This document shows, piece after piece, positions 31,901 through 39,560 of a stretch of DNA of 62,192 nt. The position numbers and the translations under genes were made by a program. Origin of the DNA: RZZS01 sp964498755 (GTDB lineage Bacteria > Pseudomonadota > Alphaproteobacteria > Micavibrionales > Micavibrionaceae). The stretch is from positions 1 to 62,192 of the forward strand of contig CAZCIB010000011.1 of assembly GCA_964498755.1 (NCBI GenBank), written 5' to 3'. How positions within the stretch are numbered: position 1 is the first letter of the stretch; every line of letters starts with the position of its first letter. The notes under the pieces were generated by a model. It made no database searches, was not told where the DNA came from, and saw nothing but the letters and a program-made list of their open reading frames with translations.

Positions 31901-33161
31901 CGCGGTAAATGTCGATGAGCGCTTCCTCGCGCGTGTCGCATTTGTCAATCATCATGGTATTGCGGACATAGGCGCCGACATTGAGGTGATCAATCGCCAG
32001 CACTGGCAGTTCATTGACGCTCGCCTCGGCAAGCGCGTTCAGGTCATCTCCCGTGATTTCGTGTCCGGCCTCAAGAATAACCTGTCCTGTTCCCGGGTCA
32101 AAAATGTCTTCGCCCAGATAACGGCCGATCAGTTCTTCATCCTGCACCAGAACATCTTTCAGCCCCGCCTCTTCAAGTTTCTTGATCTGGCGCGGGGTCA
32201 TTTTCGTTCCGGCTTCCGCCGCGACGTCGCCCGTCTCGGCGTTCACAAGGTCGTGGCCCAGTTTTGCGCCGCGCATGGACTCGCCGTTGAAAGGCGTTTT
32301 CCAGCCCTTGTCGCTTTTTGCGTAGGTCACGACGCCGTAGAAAGACTGCAGGATCTCTTCGTTCGACATGCCCTGAATCAGTAGCGGGTTCGGCGCTTCG
32401 TCGTTGGCGTCCGCTTCCTCGCGGTGCGCTAGCGTTGCGGCGCTGTCAAGCGCGCGCAGCATCGTCGTAACCGGCAGTTTCCGGCGGCGGTCGATCCGGA
32501 CATACATATGGTCCTTGGCGTCGAATTCAAAATCGAGCCATGACCCGCGGTATGGAATGACGCGCGCCGCAAATAGATATTTGCCGCTGGCATGGGTTTT
32601 ACCGCCATCGTGATCAAAGAAGACGCCCGGCGAGCGGTGCATCTGCGAGACGATGACCCGCTCCGTGCCGTTCACGATAAACGTGCCGTTTTTGGTCATG
32701 AGCGGCATGTCCACCATGTAGACGTCCTGCTCTTTAATATCGCGGATCGACTTGAGGCCGGTTTCCTCGTCCACGTCGAAAACGGACAGGCGCAACGTGA
32801 CGCGCAGCGGCGCGGCAAAGGTCATGCCGCGCTGAATGCACTCCTCGACGTCGTATTTCGGCTCTTCCAGTTCATATTTCACGAAATCGATTTCCGCGCG
32901 GTCGGAAAAATCCTTGATCGGGAAGACGGAGGAGAACACCTCTTCGAGCCCCTGAAGCTTGCGCTCCTCGGCGCCAAGACCAAGCTGCAAAAACTGCTCG
33001 TAGGAATTGCGCTGCACCTCGATCAGGTTCGGCATCTCCGCGACTTCCGGGATTCGCCCGAAAGACCGCCGGGCGCGTTTGCGCTCCGTGTAGCCAATCA
33101 TTTGTTCATTTTTGCTTTTTTTCGCGGAAGCGCTGGATTTTGCTGCACTCATTGTCGCCAT
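28914..33161 (-). CDS. rpoB: DNA-directed RNA polymerase subunit beta
   Basis: This 1415-residue protein is typical in length for alphaproteobacteria. Recognisable blocks include the [34 protein letters not shown] rifampicin-region segment, [49 protein letters not shown], and the C-terminal [30 protein letters not shown]. In the rifampicin region the residues are the standard sensitive forms as far as I can tell. It lies downstream of rplL with an unusually repeat-filled 518-base gap. Confidence 0.98.
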   Translation of the reverse strand: [1415 protein letters not shown]

Positions 33162-33508
33162 GTCCTCATAATCGGATCTGTTAATGACTCCCGTTAACCG
33201 TTTTGCTTACAGTTTTCAGGGCCAACCTGCAGGTGTAACCTGTATAAAAGCAAGACGTACGGAAACGGGCGGCAAGCGCACACATGCCGCCATAAGTTAT
33301 TGCTTTAACTTAGAAATAAATCCGATCGCCTTGCCATTTTATCCCATTGAGAATCCCGGGCACCCTGGAATTCTTCAAAAGACAGAAGGCGAAGGGCATA
33401 CGCGCCCATCGCCAATTGTGTGTGCGTTGTAACGAAACTTCTACCTCTTGTCCAGAATTAATTTAGAAAAAGGTAAGTCCGTTTTTTGGGATGTCCAGTT
33501 TCCCAACG

Positions 33509-33577
33509 CCTCTCCCTTCAGGGAGAGGAACGAGGCTTAAGCCGCGACAAGCGGTTTTAGCCGCAGTGGTGAGGGAT
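33509..33577 (+). repeat. palindromic element, partial copy in rplL-rpoB gap
   Basis: It contains CTCTCCC-TTCA-GGGAGAG, then AACGAGGCTTAAGCCGC and GTGGTGAGGGAT. This corresponds to the right half of the alaS copy. An eight-base T-run follows on the plus strand. With the inverted copy at 33597 it could fold into one long hairpin. The rest of the 33162-33679 gap (33162-33500) shows no gene. Confidence 0.7.
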
Positions 33578-33596
33578 CTTTTTTTTACGGTTTCAT

Positions 33597-33671
33597 CCCT
33601 CACCCGCTCAGCCGGGGATTTTCTTTTCAAGAAAATCCAGGCTTCGCTGTCCTCTCCCTAAAGGGAGAGGG
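33597..33671 (-). repeat. palindromic element, inverted copy in rplL-rpoB gap
   Basis: It runs from CCCTCACCCGCTCAGCC through GGATTTTC-TTTTCAA-GAAAATCC to CCTCTCCCTAAAGGGAGAGG. It is in the opposite orientation to the adjacent partial copy. It ends nine bases before the end of rplL, so the rplL-rpoB transcript carries both copies. Confidence 0.7.
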
Positions 33672-33679
33672 AAAGAACG

Positions 33680-34060
33680 CTACTGAAGCTCGACTTCCGC
33701 GCCAGCTTCCTTGAGCTTGGCGGCCATTTCTTCAGCTTCTTCTTTCTTGACGCCTTCTTTCAGAGGCTTCGGCGCGCCTTCAACGAGATCCTTGGCTTCT
33801 TTCAGGCCAAGTCCGGTGATGGCGCGGACTTCTTTAATGACGGCGATTTTGTTGCCGCCCGCGGCCTTGAGAACGACGTTGAACTCGTCTTTCTCTTCAG
33901 CGGCCTCTTCGCCACCGGCTGCGCCCGGCGCAGCGGCAACGGCTACAGGAGCGGCGGCGGCGCTGACGCCCCACTTGTCCTCCAGCATTTTAGACAGTTC
34001 CGCAGCTTCCAGAACCGTAAGCGCCGAGAGGTCCTCGACAATTTTCGCAAGATCAGCCAT
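33680..34060 (-). CDS. rplL: 50S ribosomal protein L7/L12
   Basis: This 126-residue protein begins MADLAKIVEDLSALTVLEAAEL. It has the Ala/Gly-rich hinge and the C-terminal domain FNVVLKAAGGNKIAVIKEVRAITGLGLKEAKDLVEGAPKPLKEGV, which binds translation factors. A GGAG-type SD precedes the ATG. It is separated from rplJ by an unrelated gene. Confidence 0.98.
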   Translation of the reverse strand: MADLAKIVEDLSALTVLEAAELSKMLEDKWGVSAAAAPVAVAAAPGAAGGEEAAEEKDEFNVVLKAAGGNKIAVIKEVRAITGLGLKEAKDLVEGAPKPLKEGVKKEEAEEMAAKLKEAGAEVELQ

Positions 34061-34076
34061 TTTCTTTCTCCTTTTC

Positions 34077-34173
34077 AGTTGCGAGTTGTGAGTCGCGAGT
34101 TGCGGGTTTTCCCAAAAAGTGGTGAGCGTTCATGTTCATTTCCCCGCTCCTCGCTACTCACCACTTGAAACTT
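34077..34173. repeat. unit-based inverted repeat upstream of rplL
   Basis: AGTTGCGAGTTGTGAGTCGCGAG-type units (from 34077) face CTCCTCGCTACTCACCACTT (to 34166). AAGTGGTGAG and CTCACCACTT pair exactly over 10 bases. The units are about 7 bp long (GCGAGTT). The repeat begins in the rplL ribosome-binding region and ends beside the stop of the preceding gene. Confidence 0.55.
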
Positions 34174-34177
34174 ATTG

Positions 34178-34579
34178 CTAGCCAGGCTCCAGACGCACCT
34201 CAGCTTCGATCTCCTGACGGGTCAAGGTACGAGTGTTTCCGTAAACAGCCACTTCCCCGTTGGAAAGAACAGAATATGCCCCAAGCATTGGCGTATATTT
34301 TGTGTCCATAAAGCGTTCAAATTGATCATTGGTAAAATTCATATCCCTGACTTCCAGAGCTATGCAATCAATACTACTACTCCCAAATTGACGTTCTACT
34401 GTCCGAAGCGATACACGATAGTTATCCGGATTTGAACCTGATATCTCTTTAAATCTCTCTAGAAACTTTGACAAATCATCAGGTCTTAACAAAAAAACCG
34501 CATTACTCGGCCCTGGCACAGCCTCGGGGGGCTTACCTGAAGCGCTAGCGAAAATCGGCAATCCACTCAGGCGCGCCAT
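34178..34579 (-). CDS. unrecognised protein inserted between rplJ and rplL
   Basis: This 133-residue protein starts MARLSGLPIFASASGKPPEA and contains AVFLLRPDDLSKFLERFKEISG and TNDQFERFMDTKYTPMLGAYSVL. It has no signal peptide or membrane segment. It starts three bases after the rplJ stop, so it is almost certainly translated in the operon. Base composition is visibly more AT-rich than rplJ and rplL. Few bacteria have any gene here, and I know no family for it. It could be a lineage-specific gene or a recent insertion. Confidence 0.55.
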   Translation of the reverse strand: MARLSGLPIFASASGKPPEAVPGPSNAVFLLRPDDLSKFLERFKEISGSNPDNYRVSLRTVERQFGSSSIDCIALEVRDMNFTNDQFERFMDTKYTPMLGAYSVLSNGEVAVYGNTRTLTRQEIEAEVRLEPG

Positions 34580-34582
34580 GGT

Positions 34583-35101
34583 TTACTCTCCTTTTTCCCC
34601 ATACGCCTTGGTGACGTTCACCATCTGCTGGGCCGGGGCCTGAAGCACGCGGGCGACTTTCGTCGCAGGAGCCACAATCAGGCCGACGATCGTGCCGCGC
34701 AGCTCGTCGAGCGACGGCAGTTTCGAAAGCTGCTCGACTTCCGCCGCGCTGAGCTTTTTCTCGCCCATCGCGCCGCCGAGAATGACCAGCTTGTTATTTT
34801 CCTTCGCGTAGGCCTGCGTCGCCTTGGCGGCGGCTACGGGGTCGTTCGACGTCGCCACGCCCGTCGGGCCGGTAAACATGTCGGCGATCTGTTCGTAGCG
34901 GGTGCCTTCGAGGGCGCGCTTGGCGAGCGTGTTTTTCGTGACCTTGAAGCTGGCCCCTTCCGCGCGGAGCTTCGCGCGCAAATCGGTGACTTCAGAAACG
35001 CTGAGGCCGGAATAATGCGTGACGATTACAACTTCGCCGTCCTCAAAGCGTTTTTTGAGGTCGGTCACTTCGCTTTCTTTTTGCGCGCGGCTCATTCCCA
35101 T
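34583..35101 (-). CDS. rplJ: 50S ribosomal protein L10
   Basis: This 172-residue protein has the L10 pattern: EVTDLKKRFEDGEVVIVTHYSGLSVSEVTDLRAKLR, FKVTKNTLAKRAL, FTGPTGVATS, then the C-terminal helix that binds L7/L12 dimers. L10 with L12 usually represses its own operon by binding the leader. The ATG at 35101 follows a GAAGGAG SD. A 385-base leader precedes it. Confidence 0.97.
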   Translation of the reverse strand: MGMSRAQKESEVTDLKKRFEDGEVVIVTHYSGLSVSEVTDLRAKLRAEGASFKVTKNTLAKRALEGTRYEQIADMFTGPTGVATSNDPVAAAKATQAYAKENNKLVILGGAMGEKKLSAAEVEQLSKLPSLDELRGTIVGLIVAPATKVARVLQAPAQQMVNVTKAYGEKGE

Positions 35102-35286
35102 CGCGTTTGCTCCTTCGTTTGTTATTCCTGTTTACCTGTCATGCCCGCTTCATGCGGGCATCCGGCAAATTAAAACGTGTTCAAGCAAAGCTTGAAGGCT
35201 TTCCCAGACCCCCGCCGTGCCAGCATGCTGTGCATGCGCCGCGGGGGTGACGATTTTAGGCTTAGCTGGCAGTCAGCTTCGGCCAT

Positions 35287-35315
35287 AAAAAAAGATGATG
35301 TCCCGTGACACCATC
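35287..35315 (-). terminator. terminator or attenuator in the rplJ leader
   Basis: On the minus strand GATGGTGTC-acgg-GACATCATC is followed by seven T. It lies inside the 35102-35486 leader of rplJ, between the upstream small membrane gene and rplJ. It could end the rplKA transcript or act as a regulated attenuator for rplJL-rpoBC. The rest of the leader also holds ATGCCCGC/GCGGGCAT and CCCCCGC/GCGGGGG hairpins and no credible gene. Confidence 0.6.
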
Positions 35316-35486
35316 TCCTTAATCCTGTGACAAAGACAAACGGGAATGCCCTGATCAAAAGTGGCATTCGCTTTTCGTTTATCCCCATCTATGCGGGCTG
35401 TTTAAACGCTTGGTATCGCGCCCCCACAGTCTCGGACAAGGAAAATTCTGACGCGTTAAACCATAGTTTAATGCAGCGCGTCAAGT

Positions 35487-35831
35487 TTATTTTAAATCCA
35501 AATTAGGAATTTCGTGTTTAAGCGCGCTTCTCGGGACGCATATTTGCACCTGATTTTCCGCGCAATCGGCTTCTGTAACTCCTTCCGCCCCCGGTCCTCC
35601 ATCAGCATGAGAATTCTCAGAGTTCCCGTTATTCCAACCAAACGGATCAACTACACTTAAAATGAACAAACCTGCCATCGCCGCAGCATAAACCGCTCCG
35701 ACTTTCAATGCGCTCCGATCATCATCTCTTTTTAGCCGTTCTGCAGGGGTAAGACGCTCGTACTCTGCAAGCCTCTCCGCGAATTTCCGATCAGCGCGCT
35801 CTTTGAAGGCGTCTCTAATTTTTTTAAACAT
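35487..35831 (-). CDS. unrecognised single-pass membrane protein between rplA and rplJ
   Basis: This 114-residue protein has a basic N-terminal helix (MFKKIRDAFKERADRKFAERLAEYERLTPAERLK), one membrane segment (VGAVYAAAMAGLFILSVV) and a polar C-terminal part with two cysteines. The N-terminus would be cytoplasmic by the positive-inside rule. It lies between rplA and rplJ in the same direction, with about 250 bases to rplA and 385 to rplJ. No family is recognised. Confidence 0.5.
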   Translation of the reverse strand: MFKKIRDAFKERADRKFAERLAEYERLTPAERLKRDDDRSALKVGAVYAAAMAGLFILSVVDPFGWNNGNSENSHADGGPGAEGVTEADCAENQVQICVPRSALKHEIPNLDLK

Positions 35832-35937
35832 CTCTTCTCTCCCAAATTTCTTTCAATATTCAAAAGCCATTAACCATAACTCAAAGAGGCGCGTCAAGTT
35901 TTTATTTAAGAAGCGAGGGACGAGTTACGAGAACTTT

Positions 35938-36044
35938 CCCCTCACCCAATCTCGGCTATCGCTTTTCTTAAAGAAAAGCTGAGCCTCGCGACCCTCTCCC
36001 CGGAGAGAGGGAGGGGCCCACGCGAAGCGTGGGAGGGTGAGGGG
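35938..36044. repeat. palindromic element downstream of rplA
   Basis: Ends are CCCCTCACCC (35938-35947) and GGGTGAGGGG (36035-36044). Inside are CTTTTCTT-AAAGAAAAG, CCCTCTCCCCGGAGAGAGGG and CCCACGC-gaa-GCGTGGG. It is flanked by AACTCG/CGAGTT unit repeats (35918-35932 and 36051-36075). It is the intergenic form of the element found inside gltB and alaS. Confidence 0.75.
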
Positions 36045-36078
36045 CTCTCCCAACTCGCCACTCGCAACTCGTAACTTT

Positions 36079-36801
36079 CTAAGCCGCCTTTGTCTTCGCC
36101 TCGCCGAAAGCCAGATCGGCCACGTCAATCTTGACGCCGGGCCCCATGGTCGAAGACAGCGTGATCTTCTTCATATAGGTGCCTTTGGCGCCGGACGGCT
36201 TGGCTTTCTGGATCGCGCCGATGAAGGCACGGACGTTCTCGGCGATTTTCTTCTCGTCGAAAGACGCCTTGCCCACGCCCGCATGAACGATGCCGGCCTT
36301 TTCCGCCCGGAATTCAACCGCGCCGCCTTTGGCGGATTCAACGGCCTTGGCGACGTCGGGCGTTACCGTGCCCAGTTTCGGGTTCGGCATCAGGCCGCGC
36401 GGACCCAGGATTTTACCGACGCGCCCGACGAGCGGCATCATGTCCGGCGTCGCGATGCAGCGGTCGAAATCCATTTCGCCGTTCTGGATTTTCTCCATCA
36501 GGTCTTCGGCGCCGACGATATCGGCCCCCGCCTTTTTGGCCTCTTCAGCTTTGGCGTCCTTGGCGAAGACGGCGACGCGCACGGTCGCGCCCGTGCCGTT
36601 CGGCAGCTCCACCATGCCGCGCACGGTCTGGTCGGCGTGACGCGGGTCGATGCCGAGATTCATCGAGATCTCGATCGTTTCGTCAAATTTCCGATCGCCT
36701 GCGGCCTGCTTAAGAATTTTAACGGCCTCGTCGATCGAATAGTTTTTCTTGCGGTCGACAAGCTCTCGCGCTGCTCTCACTTTTTTTGCAATTTTCGTCA
36801 T
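36079..36801 (-). CDS. rplA: 50S ribosomal protein L1
   Basis: This 240-residue protein has the L1 features YSIDEAVKILKQAA, TIEISMNLGIDPRHADQTVRG, and DMMPLVGRVGKILGPRGLMPNPKLGTVTPDV. L1 forms the uL1 stalk and represses the rplKA operon. Start ATG 36801 (MTKIAKKVRAA) was chosen over the open frame to 36873, which overlaps rplK. It starts four bases after the rplK stop. Confidence 0.97.
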   Translation of the reverse strand: MTKIAKKVRAARELVDRKKNYSIDEAVKILKQAAGDRKFDETIEISMNLGIDPRHADQTVRGMVELPNGTGATVRVAVFAKDAKAEEAKKAGADIVGAEDLMEKIQNGEMDFDRCIATPDMMPLVGRVGKILGPRGLMPNPKLGTVTPDVAKAVESAKGGAVEFRAEKAGIVHAGVGKASFDEKKIAENVRAFIGAIQKAKPSGAKGTYMKKITLSSTMGPGVKIDVADLAFGEAKTKAA

Positions 36802-36805
36802 GGTT

Positions 36806-37243
36806 CTAACCCTCCGCCACTTCGACGCCCATGGACCGGGCCGAGCCTTCGATGATTTTAATCGCCGCGTCAATGTCGTTCGCGTTCAGATCCGGCATTT
36901 TCTTCTCGGCGATTTCCTTGACCTGCTTGAGCGTAATCTTGCCGGCCGTTTCCTTGCCGGCGGCGCCGGAACCTTTCTGAACGTTGGCGGCCTGTTTGAT
37001 AAAATAGCTCGCAGGCGGGGTTTTGGTGATAAAGTCGAAGCTCTTGTCCTTGTAAACGGAGATAATGACGGGAATGGGAATCCCCTTCATATCTTCCGTG
37101 CGTTCGTTGAACTGCTTGCAGAACTCCATAATGTTTACGCCGTGCTGGCCCAGAGCCGGGCCGATCGGCGGCGACGGGTTGGCGGAGCCGCCCGTCACGG
37201 TCAGGTTAATATAACCTGTGATTTCTTTTTTCTTCGGCGCCAT
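36806..37243 (-). CDS. rplK: 50S ribosomal protein L11
   Basis: This 145-residue protein has GGSANPSPPIGPALGQHGVNIMEFCKQFNERT in the N-terminal domain and KMPDLNANDIDAAIKIIEGSARSMGVEV in the rRNA-binding C-terminal domain. It precedes rplA in the usual rplKA pair, with AGGAGG before the ATG. Confidence 0.98.
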   Translation of the reverse strand: MAPKKKEITGYINLTVTGGSANPSPPIGPALGQHGVNIMEFCKQFNERTEDMKGIPIPVIISVYKDKSFDFITKTPPASYFIKQAANVQKGSGAAGKETAGKITLKQVKEIAEKKMPDLNANDIDAAIKIIEGSARSMGVEVAEG

Positions 37244-37372
37244 TTTTACCTCCTTTTTGTAAACGGCAAGAAGGGCCCGCGGTTACGGTTCCAGTCAGGT
37301 CTTTGACGGAAAACCTCCCGCAAGTCGCATGGGTTTTAACAGAAAGCCTTAGTGGAATGCAAGGGTTCTTTT

Positions 37373-37437
37373 GAGAAGCGAGAAGCGAGAAATATAGATT
37401 GGGAAAGATCTCGCTTCTCGTAACTCGCTACTCGTTT
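37373..37437. repeat. unit-based inverted repeat after nusG
   Basis: GAGAAGCGAGAAGCGAGA (37373-37390) faces TCTCGCTTCTCG (37409-37420), then TAACTCGCTACTCG. The repeat touches the nusG stop codon (37438-37440). It belongs to the same construction class as the repeat upstream of rplL. Confidence 0.6.
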
Positions 37438-37968
37438 CTAAATCTTATCCACTTGCCCGTACTCCAGCTCGACAGGCGTGGAGCGGCCAAAGATCGAAAC
37501 GGAAACTTTCAGCTTGCCCTTTTCCTCGTCGACTTCCTCGACATGGCCGTTGAAGCTGGCGAACGGGCCGTCGGTGACCTTGACTTCCTCGCCGATGTCG
37601 TAAGTGATGGACGGGCGCGGACGCTCGACGCCTTCCTGAACGGCCTGTAGAATCTGCTGGGCCTCTTTCTCGCTGATCGGCGCGGGCTTGTTGCCGGCGC
37701 CGAGAAAGCCCGTAACCTTCGGCGTGTTTTTAACCAGGTGCCAGACTTCGTCGTCGAGATCGATTTTCGCAAGCACGTAGCCCGGGAAAAACTTGCGCTC
37801 GGTATTGACGCGCTGGCCGCGCTTGACCTCGACCACTTCCTCGGTCGGCACGAGAATTTCCTCGACCTTGTCGCCGAGTCCCTGCGTTACGGCTTTTTTC
37901 TTAAGGTCCTCGGCAACCTTGCCTTCGAAACCGGAATAAACATGCAGAACGTACCAGCGCATCGCCAT
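37438..37968 (-). CDS. nusG: transcription termination/antitermination protein NusG
   Basis: This 176-residue protein has MRWYVLHVYSGFEGKVAEDLKK at the start, RKFFPGYVLAKIDLDDEVWHLVKNTPKVTGFLG in the NGN domain, and the KOW domain VTDGPFASFNGHVEEVDEEKGKLKVSVSIFGRSTPVELEY. NusG binds RNA polymerase and links it to Rho or the ribosome. It follows secE by 27 bases. Confidence 0.98.
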   Translation of the reverse strand: MAMRWYVLHVYSGFEGKVAEDLKKKAVTQGLGDKVEEILVPTEEVVEVKRGQRVNTERKFFPGYVLAKIDLDDEVWHLVKNTPKVTGFLGAGNKPAPISEKEAQQILQAVQEGVERPRPSITYDIGEEVKVTDGPFASFNGHVEEVDEEKGKLKVSVSIFGRSTPVELEYGQVDKI

Positions 37969-37995
37969 CGTCTTGATCCTTTTAATTTGAGTATG

Positions 37996-38193
37996 TTAAG
38001 CGCCTAAACCCAGAAGCGTCCTGACCAGGAACGAAAGAACCTGGTCCGCGAAAAACAGAAAGATGGCCGCAATCGTCACCATGATGAAGACCGCAATCGT
38101 ACTGACGGTCGTTTCTTTCCGCGTCGGCCATGTGACCTTTTTCATTTCGCTGCGGACCTGCTTGTAATATTCAACCGGGTTTGTTCTGGCCAT
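37996..38193 (-). CDS. secE: preprotein translocase subunit SecE
   Basis: This 65-residue protein has the conserved amphipathic segment EYYKQVRSEMKKVTWPTRKETTVS followed by one membrane helix (IAVFIMVTIAAIFLFFADQVLSFLV). It is the short SecE form usual in alphaproteobacteria. The 270 bases upstream to the divergent YciF-like gene hold no tRNA-Trp gene, although one is often found there. Confidence 0.95.
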   Translation of the reverse strand: MARTNPVEYYKQVRSEMKKVTWPTRKETTVSTIAVFIMVTIAAIFLFFADQVLSFLVRTLLGLGA

Positions 38194-38462
38194 TTCTCTT
38201 ACCTCGTTCCTTTTCCCCTTTTGGTAACAGGTTCGCGTCTTCGCATGCCTTGCGAGTATTTTTTAGTGCGAATTGTTTGAAGGGAACACCATGTTCATAA
38301 TCCAGCTTGAAACAAAAAGCCAGAAAAAAAGTTACCGAATAGTCCGGCAAACGCTCCCGGAGAGGCCAGCGAATAAATAGCGCGCTGGAACTCCCGTCTT
38401 CGGCAATCATTTGCAAGGTAGTCATTCACATAGCCAACACGCAGCCAAGAAGGAGAAATACC

Positions 38463-38969
38463 ATGCCTATCCAGACTCTTGAAGACCTGTTCAAAGACGA
38501 ACTCGCGGACGTCCTGAATGCGGAAAGGCAGCTTGAGGAAGCTTTGCCGAAAATGGCGGAAAACGCCAGCGATGAAAAACTCGCCGAAGGATTCCGCACC
38601 CATCTGGAAGAAACGAAAGGTCATATCGAACGCATCGAAAAAATCATCGATATCTGCGGTCTTGATCTGCCGGATGAGACCTGCAACGCAATGCAGGGCC
38701 TCATCAAGGAAGGCGAGGAAATGATCGCCGAAATAGAGGATAAGAACGTTCTTGACGCGGCGCTTATCACAGCGGCCCAGAAGGTCGAGCACTATGAAAT
38801 CGCCTCTTACGGCTCACTTTGCGCGCTTGCGAAATGTCTCGAATTTCCGCAGGAAGCAACGGACCTGCTGCAGGAAACGCTCGCCGAGGAGAAAGAAACC
38901 GACGAGAAACTCTCGCGCCTCGCCGAACAAGACGGCATTAACGAGCATGCGCTTAAAAAAGCGGCTTGA
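38463..38969 (+). CDS. YciE/YciF ferroxidase family protein (DUF892)
   Basis: This 168-residue helical protein belongs to the DUF892 ferritin-like group, often induced by stress. It begins MPIQTLEDLFKDELADVLNAERQLEEALPKMAE. Glutamates of the diiron type occur in LEETKGHIERIEKI and VEHYEIASYGSL. AAGGAG precedes the ATG. It starts a plus-strand run, divergent from secE. Confidence 0.85.
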   Translation: MPIQTLEDLFKDELADVLNAERQLEEALPKMAENASDEKLAEGFRTHLEETKGHIERIEKIIDICGLDLPDETCNAMQGLIKEGEEMIAEIEDKNVLDAALITAAQKVEHYEIASYGSLCALAKCLEFPQEATDLLQETLAEEKETDEKLSRLAEQDGINEHALKKAA

Positions 38970-39029
38970 TAAAAGTTAACGGGAATGCGTCTTAATGGCG
39001 CGTTCCCGCCTGCTATTGGAACAACAAGC

Positions 39030-39560
39030 ATGTGGTTTGAATCATGGGAATCAATTCTGAATGTCGCTATTACCGGCCTCGTTACCTTCATCAGCCTGAT
39101 AATTTTTCTGCGCGTGGCCGGGAAAAGGACCCTGACAAAGATGAACGCATTCGATTTTATTATGACGTTCACAATCGGGTCCACAATGGCTACCACGATT
39201 ACCTCTGACAGCGTCACGGTATCGGAAGGCCTTACGGCTCTGGCGGTCATTATATCCATCCAGTTCATCATCGCGTGGCTGGAGGTGCGCTCGAACGCCT
39301 TCCAGAAACTCGTTAAGGCGCGGCCGACGATCCTGTATATGGATGGCGCCTTTCAGGAACGCGCCATGCGCGAGGAGCGCATAACCAGGGTCGAGATATT
39401 CGCAGCCATGCGTTACAGCGGCCTGAGCGATCCCGCGCAGGCGCGCGCCGTATTAATGGAGACCGACGGCCAGCTCAGCGTTTTGAAGAAAACGGACGCG
39501 GAGACCGGGCTGGGCGCGCTGGCGCCTGTTGAGGATTTTGCGCCGCGCCGGGATTCCTGA
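39030..39560 (+). CDS. DUF421 (YetF-like) membrane protein
   Basis: This 176-residue protein has membrane helices near residues 7-27 and 50-80 and the family block RVAGKRTLTKMNAFDFIMTFTIGS. The cytoplasmic domain contains RPTILYMDGAFQERAMREERIT and SGLSDPAQARAVLMETDGQLSVLK. ATG 39030 (MWFESWESIL) is preferred; an upstream in-frame start at 38985 adds 15 residues. Its function is poorly known; Bacillus YetF relatives are lipid-related membrane proteins. Confidence 0.8.
   Translation: MWFESWESILNVAITGLVTFISLIIFLRVAGKRTLTKMNAFDFIMTFTIGSTMATTITSDSVTVSEGLTALAVIISIQFIIAWLEVRSNAFQKLVKARPTILYMDGAFQERAMREERITRVEIFAAMRYSGLSDPAQARAVLMETDGQLSVLKKTDAETGLGALAPVEDFAPRRDS

Noticed and set aside
29754..32384. 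Open frame of 876 codons antisense to rpoB
   Set aside because: Same reason: codon-bias shadow of rpoB, composition rich in R, H and D, no family resemblance.
35170..35388. 72-codon frame in the rplJ leader
   Set aside because: It crosses the terminator hairpin and other stems; the sequence is leader structure, not protein-like.
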